From positions 1 through 15,196 of the forward strand of contig NW_014012632.1 in NCBI RefSeq assembly GCF_000611645.1: a DNA stretch of 15,196 bases, written 5' to 3'. Below the pieces are notes generated by a model. It was not told where the DNA came from, did no database searches, and was given only the letters and a program-made list of their open reading frames with translations. This document shows positions 1 through 8,641 of the stretch, piece by piece. How positions within the stretch are numbered: position 1 is the stretch's first letter; every line of letters begins with the position of its first letter. This DNA is from Monoraphidium neglectum. Taxonomy: Eukaryota > Chlorophyta > Chlorophyceae > Sphaeropleales > Selenastraceae. The translations under genes and the position numbers were made by a program.

Positions 1-17
1 CTCCCCCCCCCCTAAAG

Positions 18-482
18 GTCGACGCCATCGTGTACCTGGTGGACGCGGCCGACCGCGAGCGCTTCCCCGAGAGCATGCGGGAGCTCAACGGCCTGCTGTC
101 GGACGACGGCCTCTCCACCGTGCCCTTCATGGTGCTCGGCAACAAGGTGGGGCACCCCGCCGCGCGCGGCCGCCACGCCCAGCAGCAGGGCGGGTGCGTC
201 GGTGCGGGATGCCCCGCGTCGCATCTCGCTACGTCCCTCGCCCGCATGGCACACCTCATCTTGGCCACCTCAACGCCGCCCCCCCCCTTCAAGATCGACC
301 TGCCCTACGCTGTGAGCGAGGACGACCTGCGGCACAGCCTGGGCCTGGCGGGCTACACAACCGGCAAGGGCAAGCCTGCCCTGGACCCCAACATCCGCCC
401 TATTGAGGTCTACATGTGCTCAGTGGCCAAGCGCATGGGCTACGGCGAGGGGTTCCGGTGGCTCTCGCAGTACATCAAGTGA
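18..482 (+). CDS. SAR1: SAR1 family small GTPase, C-terminal 105 residues (5' part outside window)
   Basis: SAR1 is the GTPase that starts COPII coat assembly on the endoplasmic reticulum. Two exons are visible: 18-146, after an acceptor ending TAAAG at 17, and 294-482, ending in TGA. The intron 147-293 is phase 0. The joined protein starts [16 protein letters not shown] and runs through [16 protein letters not shown] to [20 protein letters not shown], a near-canonical plant/algal Sar1 C-terminus. The G4 guanine-specificity motif NKID is formed across the splice junction (NK in one exon, ID in the next). The usual protein is about 193 residues, so roughly the first 88, including the amphipathic N-terminal helix, the P-loop and the DxxG motif, lie to the left. 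The intron is 147 nt, a multiple of three, with no in-frame stop, so unspliced mRNA stays open. The SAR/ARF split is clear from the YGEGF...QYIK end, which ARF proteins lack. Confidence 0.95.
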   Translation, partial: VDAIVYLVDAADRERFPESMRELNGLLSDDGLSTVPFMVLGNKVGHPAARGRHAQQQGGCVGAGCPASHLATSLARMAHLILATSTPPPPFKIDLPYAVSEDDLRHSLGLAGYTTGKGKPALDPNIRPIEVYMCSVAKRMGYGEGFRWLSQYIK

Positions 483-957
483 CGCGCCGCAGCGCATGGC
501 AGCGGCAGCGGCGGCGGCGGTGTGGACCTAGCTGCATGGACCCGGCTGCATGGCGGGCGGCGGTGGCGGCGGCAGCGCGAGGGAATGGGAGGCAGCGGCG
601 GTCGCGCGCCGCTGACGAAGGACGGGCGCGCCCGCTGCGCTGGCCCGGTGTTGGTGCGGTTGGCGGTTGGTGGTGGGTGGTGGGCGACCGGCAGTCCCAA
701 TTGGGCGCGTACGCAGCCCTGGACAGCAGGTCGCATGCGGCGGCGCTGCTCGTGACCGCCAAAGGCTGCGGTGGCCTGACGCAGTGGTCGCGGTCGTGGC
801 CGCGGCTCACGCGCGTCGCGGATTCGTGCGGCCTAGGGTGATGCGCTTGGTGCAGCGCGTACGCCTCCGTTGGCGCGCGCATCACCTCGGGGCCTTTCAT
901 GCTTTGTGCATGGCGCATGTACATCTCCCAGAGAGCAGCTTTTGTGTGACCTTTGAG

Positions 958-962
958 TGTAA
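958..962 (+). terminator. TGTAA polyadenylation signal of SAR1
   Basis: The sequence GAGTGTAAGAC holds TGTAA, the standard green-algal poly(A) signal, about 475 nt after the SAR1 stop. It is the first TGTAA downstream of that stop, so the 3' UTR probably ends 10 to 20 nt later, near 975. Confidence 0.6.
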
Positions 963-1220
963 GACTTTTCCGGCAAGCAGGCCGCAGGCCATGGGTCCCG
1001 GCTGTGATACCAGGACGGGAACGCCTTTCGCAGCAGTCGGGTGTACACCTGGGGTTCGCTGGCTGAGCTGCGCCTGGATGGCGCCCCCATGCTCCGCACG
1101 GCGCCCGCAGCGCCTGCTCTCGTCTTGGCACGTGCCTACTCAAGACGGCCTGGGGGCGTTGGAGGTGGGGCGAGGCTGAGGTTGGGGGTCGGGTGGCTGA
1201 CAACACTCGGCCACTCGCCG

Positions 1221-1252
1221 CCGGCAGAGTGGCTGGCCGGCAGAGTGGCTGG
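1221..1252 (+). repeat. Perfect tandem duplication of a 16-nt unit
   Basis: The unit CCGGCAGAGTGGCTGG occurs twice with no gap (1221-1236 and 1237-1252). It is in intergenic DNA and has no evident function; replication slippage is the simplest origin. Confidence 0.85.
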
Positions 1253-2468
1253 TCAGTGGCGCACTCGCTGATCGGCGGCCGGCGGCTGCGGCGGGCGGCA
1301 GGCGGAATGCAAGCGTCAGTGGTGGGAGTGGGAGTGGGATGGGGGGCTTGCACAGCTGCTGGGTCGCTGCCGGTGATTTCTGCAGCTTCTCAACACAGCT
1401 GCCGAGTTGCGCATCACCCGCTGCCGCCCTTGGGCTGTTCCCCACTTCTCACTCGCCCCTTCACCTCTGCTGGCCTTTCACCAGGGGCTGCATGCATGTT
1501 CGCTCGGCTGTGATAGGCTGCCCCACCCTCCCCCACCGGCCTCGCCCCGCCGGCCGTCCCCGGCGCTGCCGCCCGGTATCGACCGGGCAAGACGGTGCCC
1601 ATCCCTTTTGCTGTGTGTGCGTCGTGTCCCGAGGAGCACGACAAGCAAGGGCGCACACAGCGAGCCGCACCGCAACGGCAGGCCGGCGGTTCGAGGGCCA
1701 GGGCGCTGGGGAAAGGGTCAGCCAGTGATCCTGGAGCGCCAGCTCACGGCTTGCCAGGCGTGCGTGTGAGTCTGTATGGGAGGTTCGCAGGTGTTTGCGG
1801 AGTGCGCGGGTTCGGTGCACAGGGCCGCGTGTGTACATGCATGCGGGCGGCACCCTGCACGAAAACAGGGACGCCTGCACCTGAGCCACGCATTCGTCGG
1901 GTTTGGGGAGAGGGGAGCGCGGGCAGACAGGCTGAGGCTGGGGGTGCCAGGCCTTGCTTGTGGCGGTGTGCGAGGCGATTCATGCGGCTCTTATCAGCAT
2001 GAGCCTCAACTTGGAATCATTTGTCCTTGCGGGTGTGCTGCATGTGCTTGCGCATCGACCAACATGGTCTGAAGCAACAGACCACTTCGTGACGGCATCA
2101 GGTGTCACTGGCCATTTGTCGGGCGCACATGAATGCCCCAACCGCCCGGAGCCATGGCCTCTCCTCCGCTAGCCCCTGCTAGCTTGTCCGTTGCAACACG
2201 CTCCGTTATCTTGGTCACATATCTTCGGCTGAAGGTGTGGCACGCGGATAGCCGACTCGTTGCGAGCCGCTGCACCTGGAGCACCTACCGCGCGGAACCT
2301 TGCCGCTTCACGTCGTCTTTAAGTCCATCACAGCTTGGTTATACACACACATACTTATCTCATCACCCTCCCCCAGATCGTCGGTCGTCTCGGACCGCGA
2401 TTGATCACCCTCTCGAGACACCCAACCCACAACCCCACGATCCCACCACATCACGACATCTTCGTACA

Positions 2469-5222
2469 ATGAGGTGCTCCTCGATACCGGTAGCACTGCT
2501 CCTAATTGCGCTGGCCTGCAAGGTGAGCGTGGGGCTGGGGGCATCCTGATCCTGCTGCTGCCGCAGGTCGACCTGCACCCACGCTTGCACTCCCCGTCCG
2601 CCCCGTCACCCGCACGGCCAGCCCAAAGCACGGGCCGTGTAGTCAGTGCATCCAGTGTAGCCGCAGCCCCGCCCGCCTGCTACGCTTGGTGCCACAACCC
2701 ACGGCCCAGCACCTGCCAGAGCGGCAGCCATCGCCCCAGCACAGCCCTGCCCGCAACAACCATCCACCCAGCGCTCTGACCCTCCCGTGCCTCTCCAAAT
2801 TGCTCCCCTGACAACTCCTCCCCTCCCGTCCTCCTCCTCCATCCCCTTGCCCCCCGTGCACTCCAGGCCGGCGCCGCAGCCATCCATGTCGACGCCGCTG
2901 TCACGGTTGAGGCAGGCCCCGGCCCCAATCTAGCGGGCGCTGTCGCATCCGCCGCCCAGCTCGCCCAGACCAAGGCCGCTGCCGCCGCCGCTGTCGCCGC
3001 CGCCGCGGAGAAGGCCGTAGAGGCCAAGGTGGGCGCCGCCCTCCAGACCGGCGCCGCCGCCGCCGCCGCGGCCGGCAGGATTGCGTCGTCCGCAGCCGGC
3101 GCTGCTGAGGCCACCGTCGGCGCGCACGCCGCCGCGGCCCTCGCCGTCGCCGCCGCCGCGGCAAAGGCCGACGCCGCCGCCAAGAAAGCGGTCGTCGGCA
3201 CCGCCGCCGCCGTCGCCGCCGCGGTCGAGGACGCCGCCCACGCGCAGGCCGCGGCCGCGCTGTCCGCCGCCAAGGCCGCAAAGGACCTGGCCGCCGGCGC
3301 CGCGGCCTCAGCCCTCAAGGCTGCCTCCGCCGCCACCAAGGCCGCCGCCGACGCCGCCGACGCCGCCAAGAAGCTCGCCGCGGACGTCGCCTCCAAAGTG
3401 GTCAAGTCCAAGGTGGACGAGGCAGCCGCCATCGCCAGTGCCGCCGCGCAGGCGCACGCCGCAGGCGCCCAGCTCGTGACCGCCAAGGTTGGCCAGGCCG
3501 CCGCCGTCGTGGGCGCCGCGGCCGAGGCCGACGCCGCCGTCAAGAGGTTTGCCCTGGACTCTACCGTCGCCGCCGCCAACGCCGCCGCCAACGCGACCGC
3601 CAAGGCCGCCGCCGCCGCCCTCGAGGCGGCCCAGCGCGCGTCTCAGGCCGTGACTGGCCGCGCGTATGACCTGGCGGACGACTTCTTGCTGCGCCCCATG
3701 ACCCCCGCGCCCGCCAACTTTGCGGCCGGCTCCTGCACCGGTGAGCGGGGGAGCTGTCTGCTTTGGTCGAGGCGGGACATGGGGTGGTTGGCTTCGTTTG
3801 CGCCCCTGTGCACCGTGGGTCTGCAGGGTGTCCATGCCTGCAGAGCATTCGGCGGGCCCTGCTGCGCCACCCAGACTATCCCAGTGGCAGGTTGTGGCCC
3901 GCCTTGGTCACATTCCCTCCACCAGGGTCCCTGCTCTGCTCGCAACCATCATGGCTGCGCGCCCACATCGTTTCGTACCCATCGCGCGCCCTCTGTTCAC
4001 CCCCATCTCAACCCCTCGGCCCCAGGCTCTGGCTACTGCTACCCGCCCTATGTCTCCCCTGACGTGGCCCTGCCCCGCCCCTCGTGCCCCGCGGGCTACA
4101 GCCTGTCGCCCGTCGGCGTGTGCACCAAGAAGGTGCAGGTTGCCACCAAGACCTGCTTCGTGGGCCCGGTGTGCATGGCCCCCTTCAACCAGACCGGGAA
4201 CGCCACCTGCTGGGATGACAAGGTGAGGTCTTGATGCACGCGGTCCCCAGAGTAGGGAGGGGGGCAAGCCTGAACCCACTGCTGACACACATCAACGCAC
4301 GCACCCCAACATACACATATACACACACACACTTGAAACAATCACACTCACTCTCACACTTACACGTGCATGCGCGCCAACCGCCTGCCCCCCCAGGTGA
4401 TGCAGCTGATCACGGGCCTCCTGGCCCTGAAGAAGGCGGGCGCCGCCCTGCCCCTGGCCGTCGCCCCCGCCCTGGCCGAGTTTGGCAGCGCCTCGGCCTC
4501 GTCCGCGATGCACCTGGCGCAGCAGAGCCTGGAGCTGCACGTCGGCGCCGCGATGAAGGCGGCGGGCGTGGGCGCGAAGCTGCTGGGCAAGGACGGCTAC
4601 GAGCTCGTCAACATTGGCTCCCGGCTCATGGCCTTTGACTGGCCCTCCCTCCCCGACCTCGACAAGGTGGGCTGGCGGGCAGGGGGCAGGGACCTGCTGC
4701 ACGGATGGGCCGGGCCAGACAGGCGCCCCACCCTGCTTGTATAATATATTGCTGCTCGATGCCGACCAGCCAGACATACCCAAGGACCTGCACCCTGACG
4801 CAAGCCGTGCGCCCTCTCCCCCCTTCTGCGTGGAAACCTTGAACCGCTGCCAGGTGTGCGCGTCTGTGGCCAAGGCCGCAGCCCAGCTGCCCCAGTCTGT
4901 GCTGAGCGAAGCCAAGAAGGCGGCGCCCAAGTGCGTCCGCAAGTGCTGCAAGCCCGACGTCACCACCAAGGTGTCGGCCGCCGCCCCCAGCCTCTCCTGC
5001 CCCGAGGGCAAGGGCCTCGACCTGGTGGGCCTCAAGTGCGTCGCCAACACCACGGCCGGCTACGCGCCCTGCCCCGCGGGCATGCGCGCCTGCGCGCTGC
5101 TGGAGTGGCACCGGCCGCTCTGCGCCGTGGAGGGCGGTGTGTTTGGCGTGGACAGCTGCGTGGCGCTGGGCGTGCTCAGCCTCGCACACAAGCTGCCCAA
5201 GGTGGCCTGCCCCGCTGCGTGA
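2469..5222 (+). CDS. Secreted Ala-rich protein with two related Cys modules, family unknown
   Basis: Five exons: 2469-2522, 2867-3740, 4026-4222, 4397-4666 and 4854-5222, giving 587 residues; all joins keep phase (0, 1, 0, 0). Exon 1 encodes a signal peptide, MRCSSIPVALLLIALACK, so the protein should enter the secretory pathway. Exon 2 (residues 19-309) is about half Ala with spaced Lys, Asp and Val, predicted long amphipathic helices somewhat like LEA or other Ala-rich helical proteins. Exon 3 (310-375) is a Cys module with Cys at 308, 314, 330, 342, 353, 359 and 371 and two N-glycosylation sequons (N364, N368). Exon 4 (376-465) is Cys-free and helical. Exon 5 (466-587) is a second Cys module. 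I recognise no family; a cell-wall or extracellular structural role is only inferred. The exon 5 acceptor is the least sure: using AG at 4769 or 4784 instead also keeps frame and would add a stretch containing CVETLNRCQ. The intron at 3741-4025 is open in frame. Confidence 0.75.
4311..4332 (+). repeat. CA-rich microsatellite in intron 3 of the secreted-protein gene
   Basis: An ATACACATAT stretch is followed by six AC units (4321-4332). It lies inside the intron 4223-4396, upstream of the acceptor tract CCCCCCCAG, and so does not alter coding sequence. Confidence 0.7.
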
Positions 5223-5447
5223 CAAGGGCAGCATGACTCGGCTGCCCAATTTCAATTACTCGCCAGTGCCGGCTCCTGGCAAGGAACAACCAAACCCCAT
5301 AAGCGTGGGATGCAATTCCGGCCATCCCTGGCTGTCTTGAGTGAGCAATGTCTTGGGTCAACCAACCGGCCTTGAAAGACAGGTGGTTGGGGTGCTCACA
5401 TGCTTGCTTTCTTCATTCTTTTGAAGGGGGCAGTTGCCTCTTCCCTT

Positions 5448-5467
5448 AAAAATCTGCTGTGATTTTT
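5448..5467 (+). repeat. Perfect 7-bp inverted repeat (hairpin) in a 3' UTR
   Basis: Arms AAAAATC (5448-5454) and GATTTTT (5461-5467) flank a 6-nt loop TGCTGT. It lies about 230 nt after the stop of the secreted-protein gene and before its TGTAA. The stem is A/U-rich and of modest stability; no role is known. Confidence 0.5.
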
Positions 5468-5690
5468 CGTGCTCACCTCTTTTGAGCAACCCGCAAGGCC
5501 ATTTGGTTGCTTCGTTTATGCTGCTGTGCGTTGCAGCAAGCTGAATACAGCCTGCGCTTTGTCAACCCTCGACTGACTTGCGCAGTGCCTCACCCCGCTG
5601 AAACAGCTGATGGTTTATCCTTGCCAAGCTTGCTTTCACTTGTATGGCTGTATTGCAGTGATGATACGATCTGCCATTGTCAATTGTATG

Positions 5691-5695
5691 TGTAA
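5691..5695 (+). terminator. TGTAA polyadenylation signal of the secreted-protein gene
   Basis: First TGTAA after the stop at 5222, in the context GTATGTGTAAACTC. It implies a 3' UTR of about 490 nt, much like that inferred for SAR1. A second TGTAA at 6249-6253 is a possible alternative site. Confidence 0.55.
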
Positions 5696-6636
5696 ACTCT
5701 TTTTGAGCATCAGGCACGCTGACAGTGGTCAGGTGACCCCAAGTGGCTGGCCTGTGAATGTCCCCTGCAGGCCAGGAGCGACCAACAATCACAAGCCATT
5801 CACCGGTGCAAAAGCTTCTGATGCAGCTCGCACGAATACGACTTTTGAGTCATGATTACATTGGCGCATGCAAATTTCAGGGCTCACGCTGCGCTGGTAA
5901 CGAAGACTCAGATGCAAGAGTCTCACATATTGTGAGTCAATTGCTTGGGAATCAGGCGCATTGCGTGCGTATTGAAGCAATCAAGTGACTGCTGGCACGA
6001 GTGTGCAGCATCCATGAGGGTTCTTGTGATGGCTGTCCCACCTGTGAGAACTGTCATGTATGCTGCGGGAGTTGCAAGGAGGGACAGACACACAAGGGGT
6101 GCAGCAAAGCAGCTTGTGAGAAGTTGACAGTGAGAGCAGACGCACGTGCATGTGCATGGGCCGCTGTGGTGATGTGTGGCTGAACGCCACTACGGTCACT
6201 GAGATGTTCAATCATCTGTTACCAGGCAGCCAAAATCAGTGCGCTGTCTGTAAGAAGTGCCCGCTGGCCCCCGTGGAATGATCAAACACTTCTCAAGTCA
6301 TTCCATCGACATTGACGGCGCTGTGTGCCATTTCCAAATGCATGTCTGTAGGCTCTCCAACAACTCTAACATTGCACACCGCAGACAGATTGGCACGGCC
6401 TCGACATACAGGCACCGGAGGGGCACGGCAGTTTACCAACAAATTTGACTCATGTGACAATCAGTCACGAACGTGCTGCTGTCCACACAAGTTTTTGCCA
6501 GCGCTCAAAATAGAACCATAATTTTGATATGTGTAATTTTCACGTTCCGTTTAGGCTGCATGCGCAAAATCTGCGTCCTGCATGAAGGCACAATCATTCC
6601 GATCATCGCCACAGGTTTGGGCCGTTTGAAACGGGA
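5696..6636. other. Intergenic region upstream of the zinc-finger gene
   Basis: Base composition is clearly less GC-rich than in the genes. I see no coding exon: open frames are short and without domain features. It does hold three TGASTCA heptamers, a small palindrome CTCACA-TAT-TGTGAG at 5922-5936 overlapping one of them, and a second TGTAA at 6249-6253. It most likely serves as the promoter region of the zinc-finger gene. Confidence 0.5.
5846..6452. promoter_or_regulatory. Three TGASTCA (bZIP/GCN4-AP-1 type) heptamers
   Basis: Exact matches at 5846-5852 (TGAGTCA), 5933-5939 (TGAGTCA) and 6446-6452 (TGACTCA). The motif is palindromic, so strand does not matter. A random kilobase should hold about 0.12 copies, so three within about 600 nt is more than expected. 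bZIP factors of the GCN4/AP-1 type bind this site in fungi and animals, and plant bZIPs bind related GCN4 motifs. The assignment to the gene starting at 6704 is inferred from position only. Confidence 0.35.
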
Positions 6637-6644
6637 TATATATT
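6637..6644 (+). promoter_or_regulatory. TATA box of the zinc-finger gene
   Basis: TATATATT sits 60 nt before the ATG at 6704. With a start site about 30 nt downstream, the 5' leader would be only about 35 nt. This favours 6704 as the start over the downstream ATG at 6818. Confidence 0.5.
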
Positions 6645-6703
6645 CTCTAGCGACTTCTACCTCCGTTGTTGTGGGTTTCCGTAGCTCCCATCGGTCCACC
6701 AGG

Positions 6704-8551
6704 ATGCACGCGCCCGAGTCCATGGAGCCGCAGGTGAGAAGAGTGTAAGAGGTTGTTTAGTGCGATTCAAGAACGCTGACAGCGCTGGTAGGGGTCTGAT
6801 GCTTGCCTGTCGCGCCGATGCCAGCAGTGCCGACCTTCCCACCCATTCAACGGCGGACATGCCAGGTGAATGCTGGGCCAGTCACGACGGGCGCCACTGA
6901 GGCACAGAAAGCGGGCTCACCTGCTGTACGAGCCAGTGCAGAGCAGACCAGGGCGCGGCTTGGCGGGCGTGCCGCCTTGCTTTGGGCCGACGACGAGTTC
7001 CGTGTCGGTTGGCTCAAGGTGACGAGGCCAGCGCGAGGCTGGGCGTCTAAAAGGGGGGAAGCAGGTGCACCCAGTGCACCTGACAGCACGCATCTTGCAT
7101 GCTTGGCCTTTCCACAACAGTTTGGAGATCTGCAACCATAAAAAGCAAACACACGGTATGGGATTTCACCCATGCATCAAATCCACTCTCACAATGTCCC
7201 GCCGCCCCGTGCATGCCCCCGCCCCGTGTATGTCTCACCCTCCTCCCCGGCCCCGGGCAGGTCCTGCCGTGCCCCCAGCGCAGCAACCACAGCTGGTGCG
7301 CCGCCATCCAGGGCCTGCTCCATCAGGATAGCAGCCCGGGGGATGGAGGGGCATGCAGACATCTGCAGATAGACGCGCACCTGCTGCAGACAATGGAACA
7401 AATATGACTAATGCTGGCCGCCGGCCCAGCCGGCCACTGCTTCGTTTCAAATAATTAACAGCAGGTGTAATGCAATTGGATTGTGCCTTGGCCAGCTCTT
7501 TGTGTCCACCTGCAGTAACCCTTCCCATCCTCCCTCTCGCAGGAAGGACTGCCCCTTCCACCACGCCGGCGAGAAGGCGCGCCGCCGTTCCCTTGAGGCC
7601 CACAGCTACAGCGCCGAGATGTGCCCAAACGCGCGCCGCGGCGACCCCTGCCCGCTGCAGGACTCGTGCCCCTACGTGAGACCCCTGGACCGCGGGGGCA
7701 CACGCACGCGGCATGCCCCGGCGGGGAAGGGGGGGGACCAGGCTTGGCGGCCTGCCGGGCGCCACTGAGTCCTCGCTTCAGCCGTGAACGGCGGATCCAG
7801 CAGCCCGGCCTGCAGGTGTGCCAACGCCCCGCCCTGCCGTGCCACGACCACCCTGCGCCCAGGCCCACAATGTGTTTGAGTCGTGGCTGCACCCTGACCG
7901 CTACAAGACAAAGGCGAGCCGCCCCGCCGTCTTGCTTGAGCCCAGCAACAGCAACAGTGGCCTGGCTGGGCGGGGCTGCATCCTGGGGAGGGGGGGCCAT
8001 GGTTCCGCCGCCCCCTGCATGCTCGCCCGCCTATCAACAGGCCAGCAGCCTGCCTCTGCAATCATATGCTGTGTGCGATCCCGTCCCGCCGCGCAGCTGT
8101 GCACCGAGGGGCGCGCCTGCCAGCGCAAAGTGTGCTTCTTCGCCCATGGTGAGCACCCGGCTTGATTGCGCGCATTGCGTCAAGCAGCATCCCTCCTCCT
8201 CTGTGCCGCCTGCTCCCCCACCAGAAGGCGCAATGGCTGGATTGCGCGGCTCCTCCTCGAGCACCCGTGGAATATCAACCGATTTGTCGTTGCGCCACTG
8301 CCCGTACCCTGCGCTCGTGCCCCCCGTGTTCCCGCAGACACCTCTGAGCTCAGGCAGCCGGGAGCCGCACAGGACATGGGCACGCACAGCTGCTCGCTGC
8401 CGGCCAACAGCGCCGCGCCGAGCCACGCCGTGCCCGCTTCGTCGGCGGCGCTGCAGCTGTCGGCTGTGCTGCGACGACCGATGAGCAACGTGGACACACT
8501 GGTGGATTTCCAGCCACAGCTGCTGCAGCAGACGCAGTATCTGCCGCAGAC

Positions 8552-8641
<90 letters not shown>

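Larger units (their letters stand above)
483..2468. other. SAR1 3' UTR, then intergenic region and 5' leader of the next gene
   Basis: Positions 483 to about 975 are the likely SAR1 3' UTR. The rest up to 2468 holds no gene I can support on either strand: the open frames there are low-complexity Arg/Pro/Ala/Gly translations of GC-rich DNA with no recognisable domain and no plausible splice partners. It contains a perfect 16-nt tandem repeat at 1221-1252. GC content falls from about 2000 onward. A weak TATA-like TATACA at 2340-2345 precedes a C/A-rich leader before the ATG at 2469; this is only a candidate promoter element. Confidence 0.55.

Noticed and set aside
475..1353. 292-codon minus-strand open frame
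   Set aside because: Arg/Pro/Ala-rich low-complexity translation of GC-rich 3' UTR and intergenic DNA, with no domain and no promoter or TGTAA context that fits.
2680..3603. 307-codon Ala-rich open frame on the minus strand
   Set aside because: It is the mirror of the Ala-rich exon: runs of GCC read as GCG in a shifted minus-strand frame, so Ala appears on both strands. It crosses a plus-strand intron, lacks a domain, and the plus-strand model has a signal peptide, splice sites and Cys modules.
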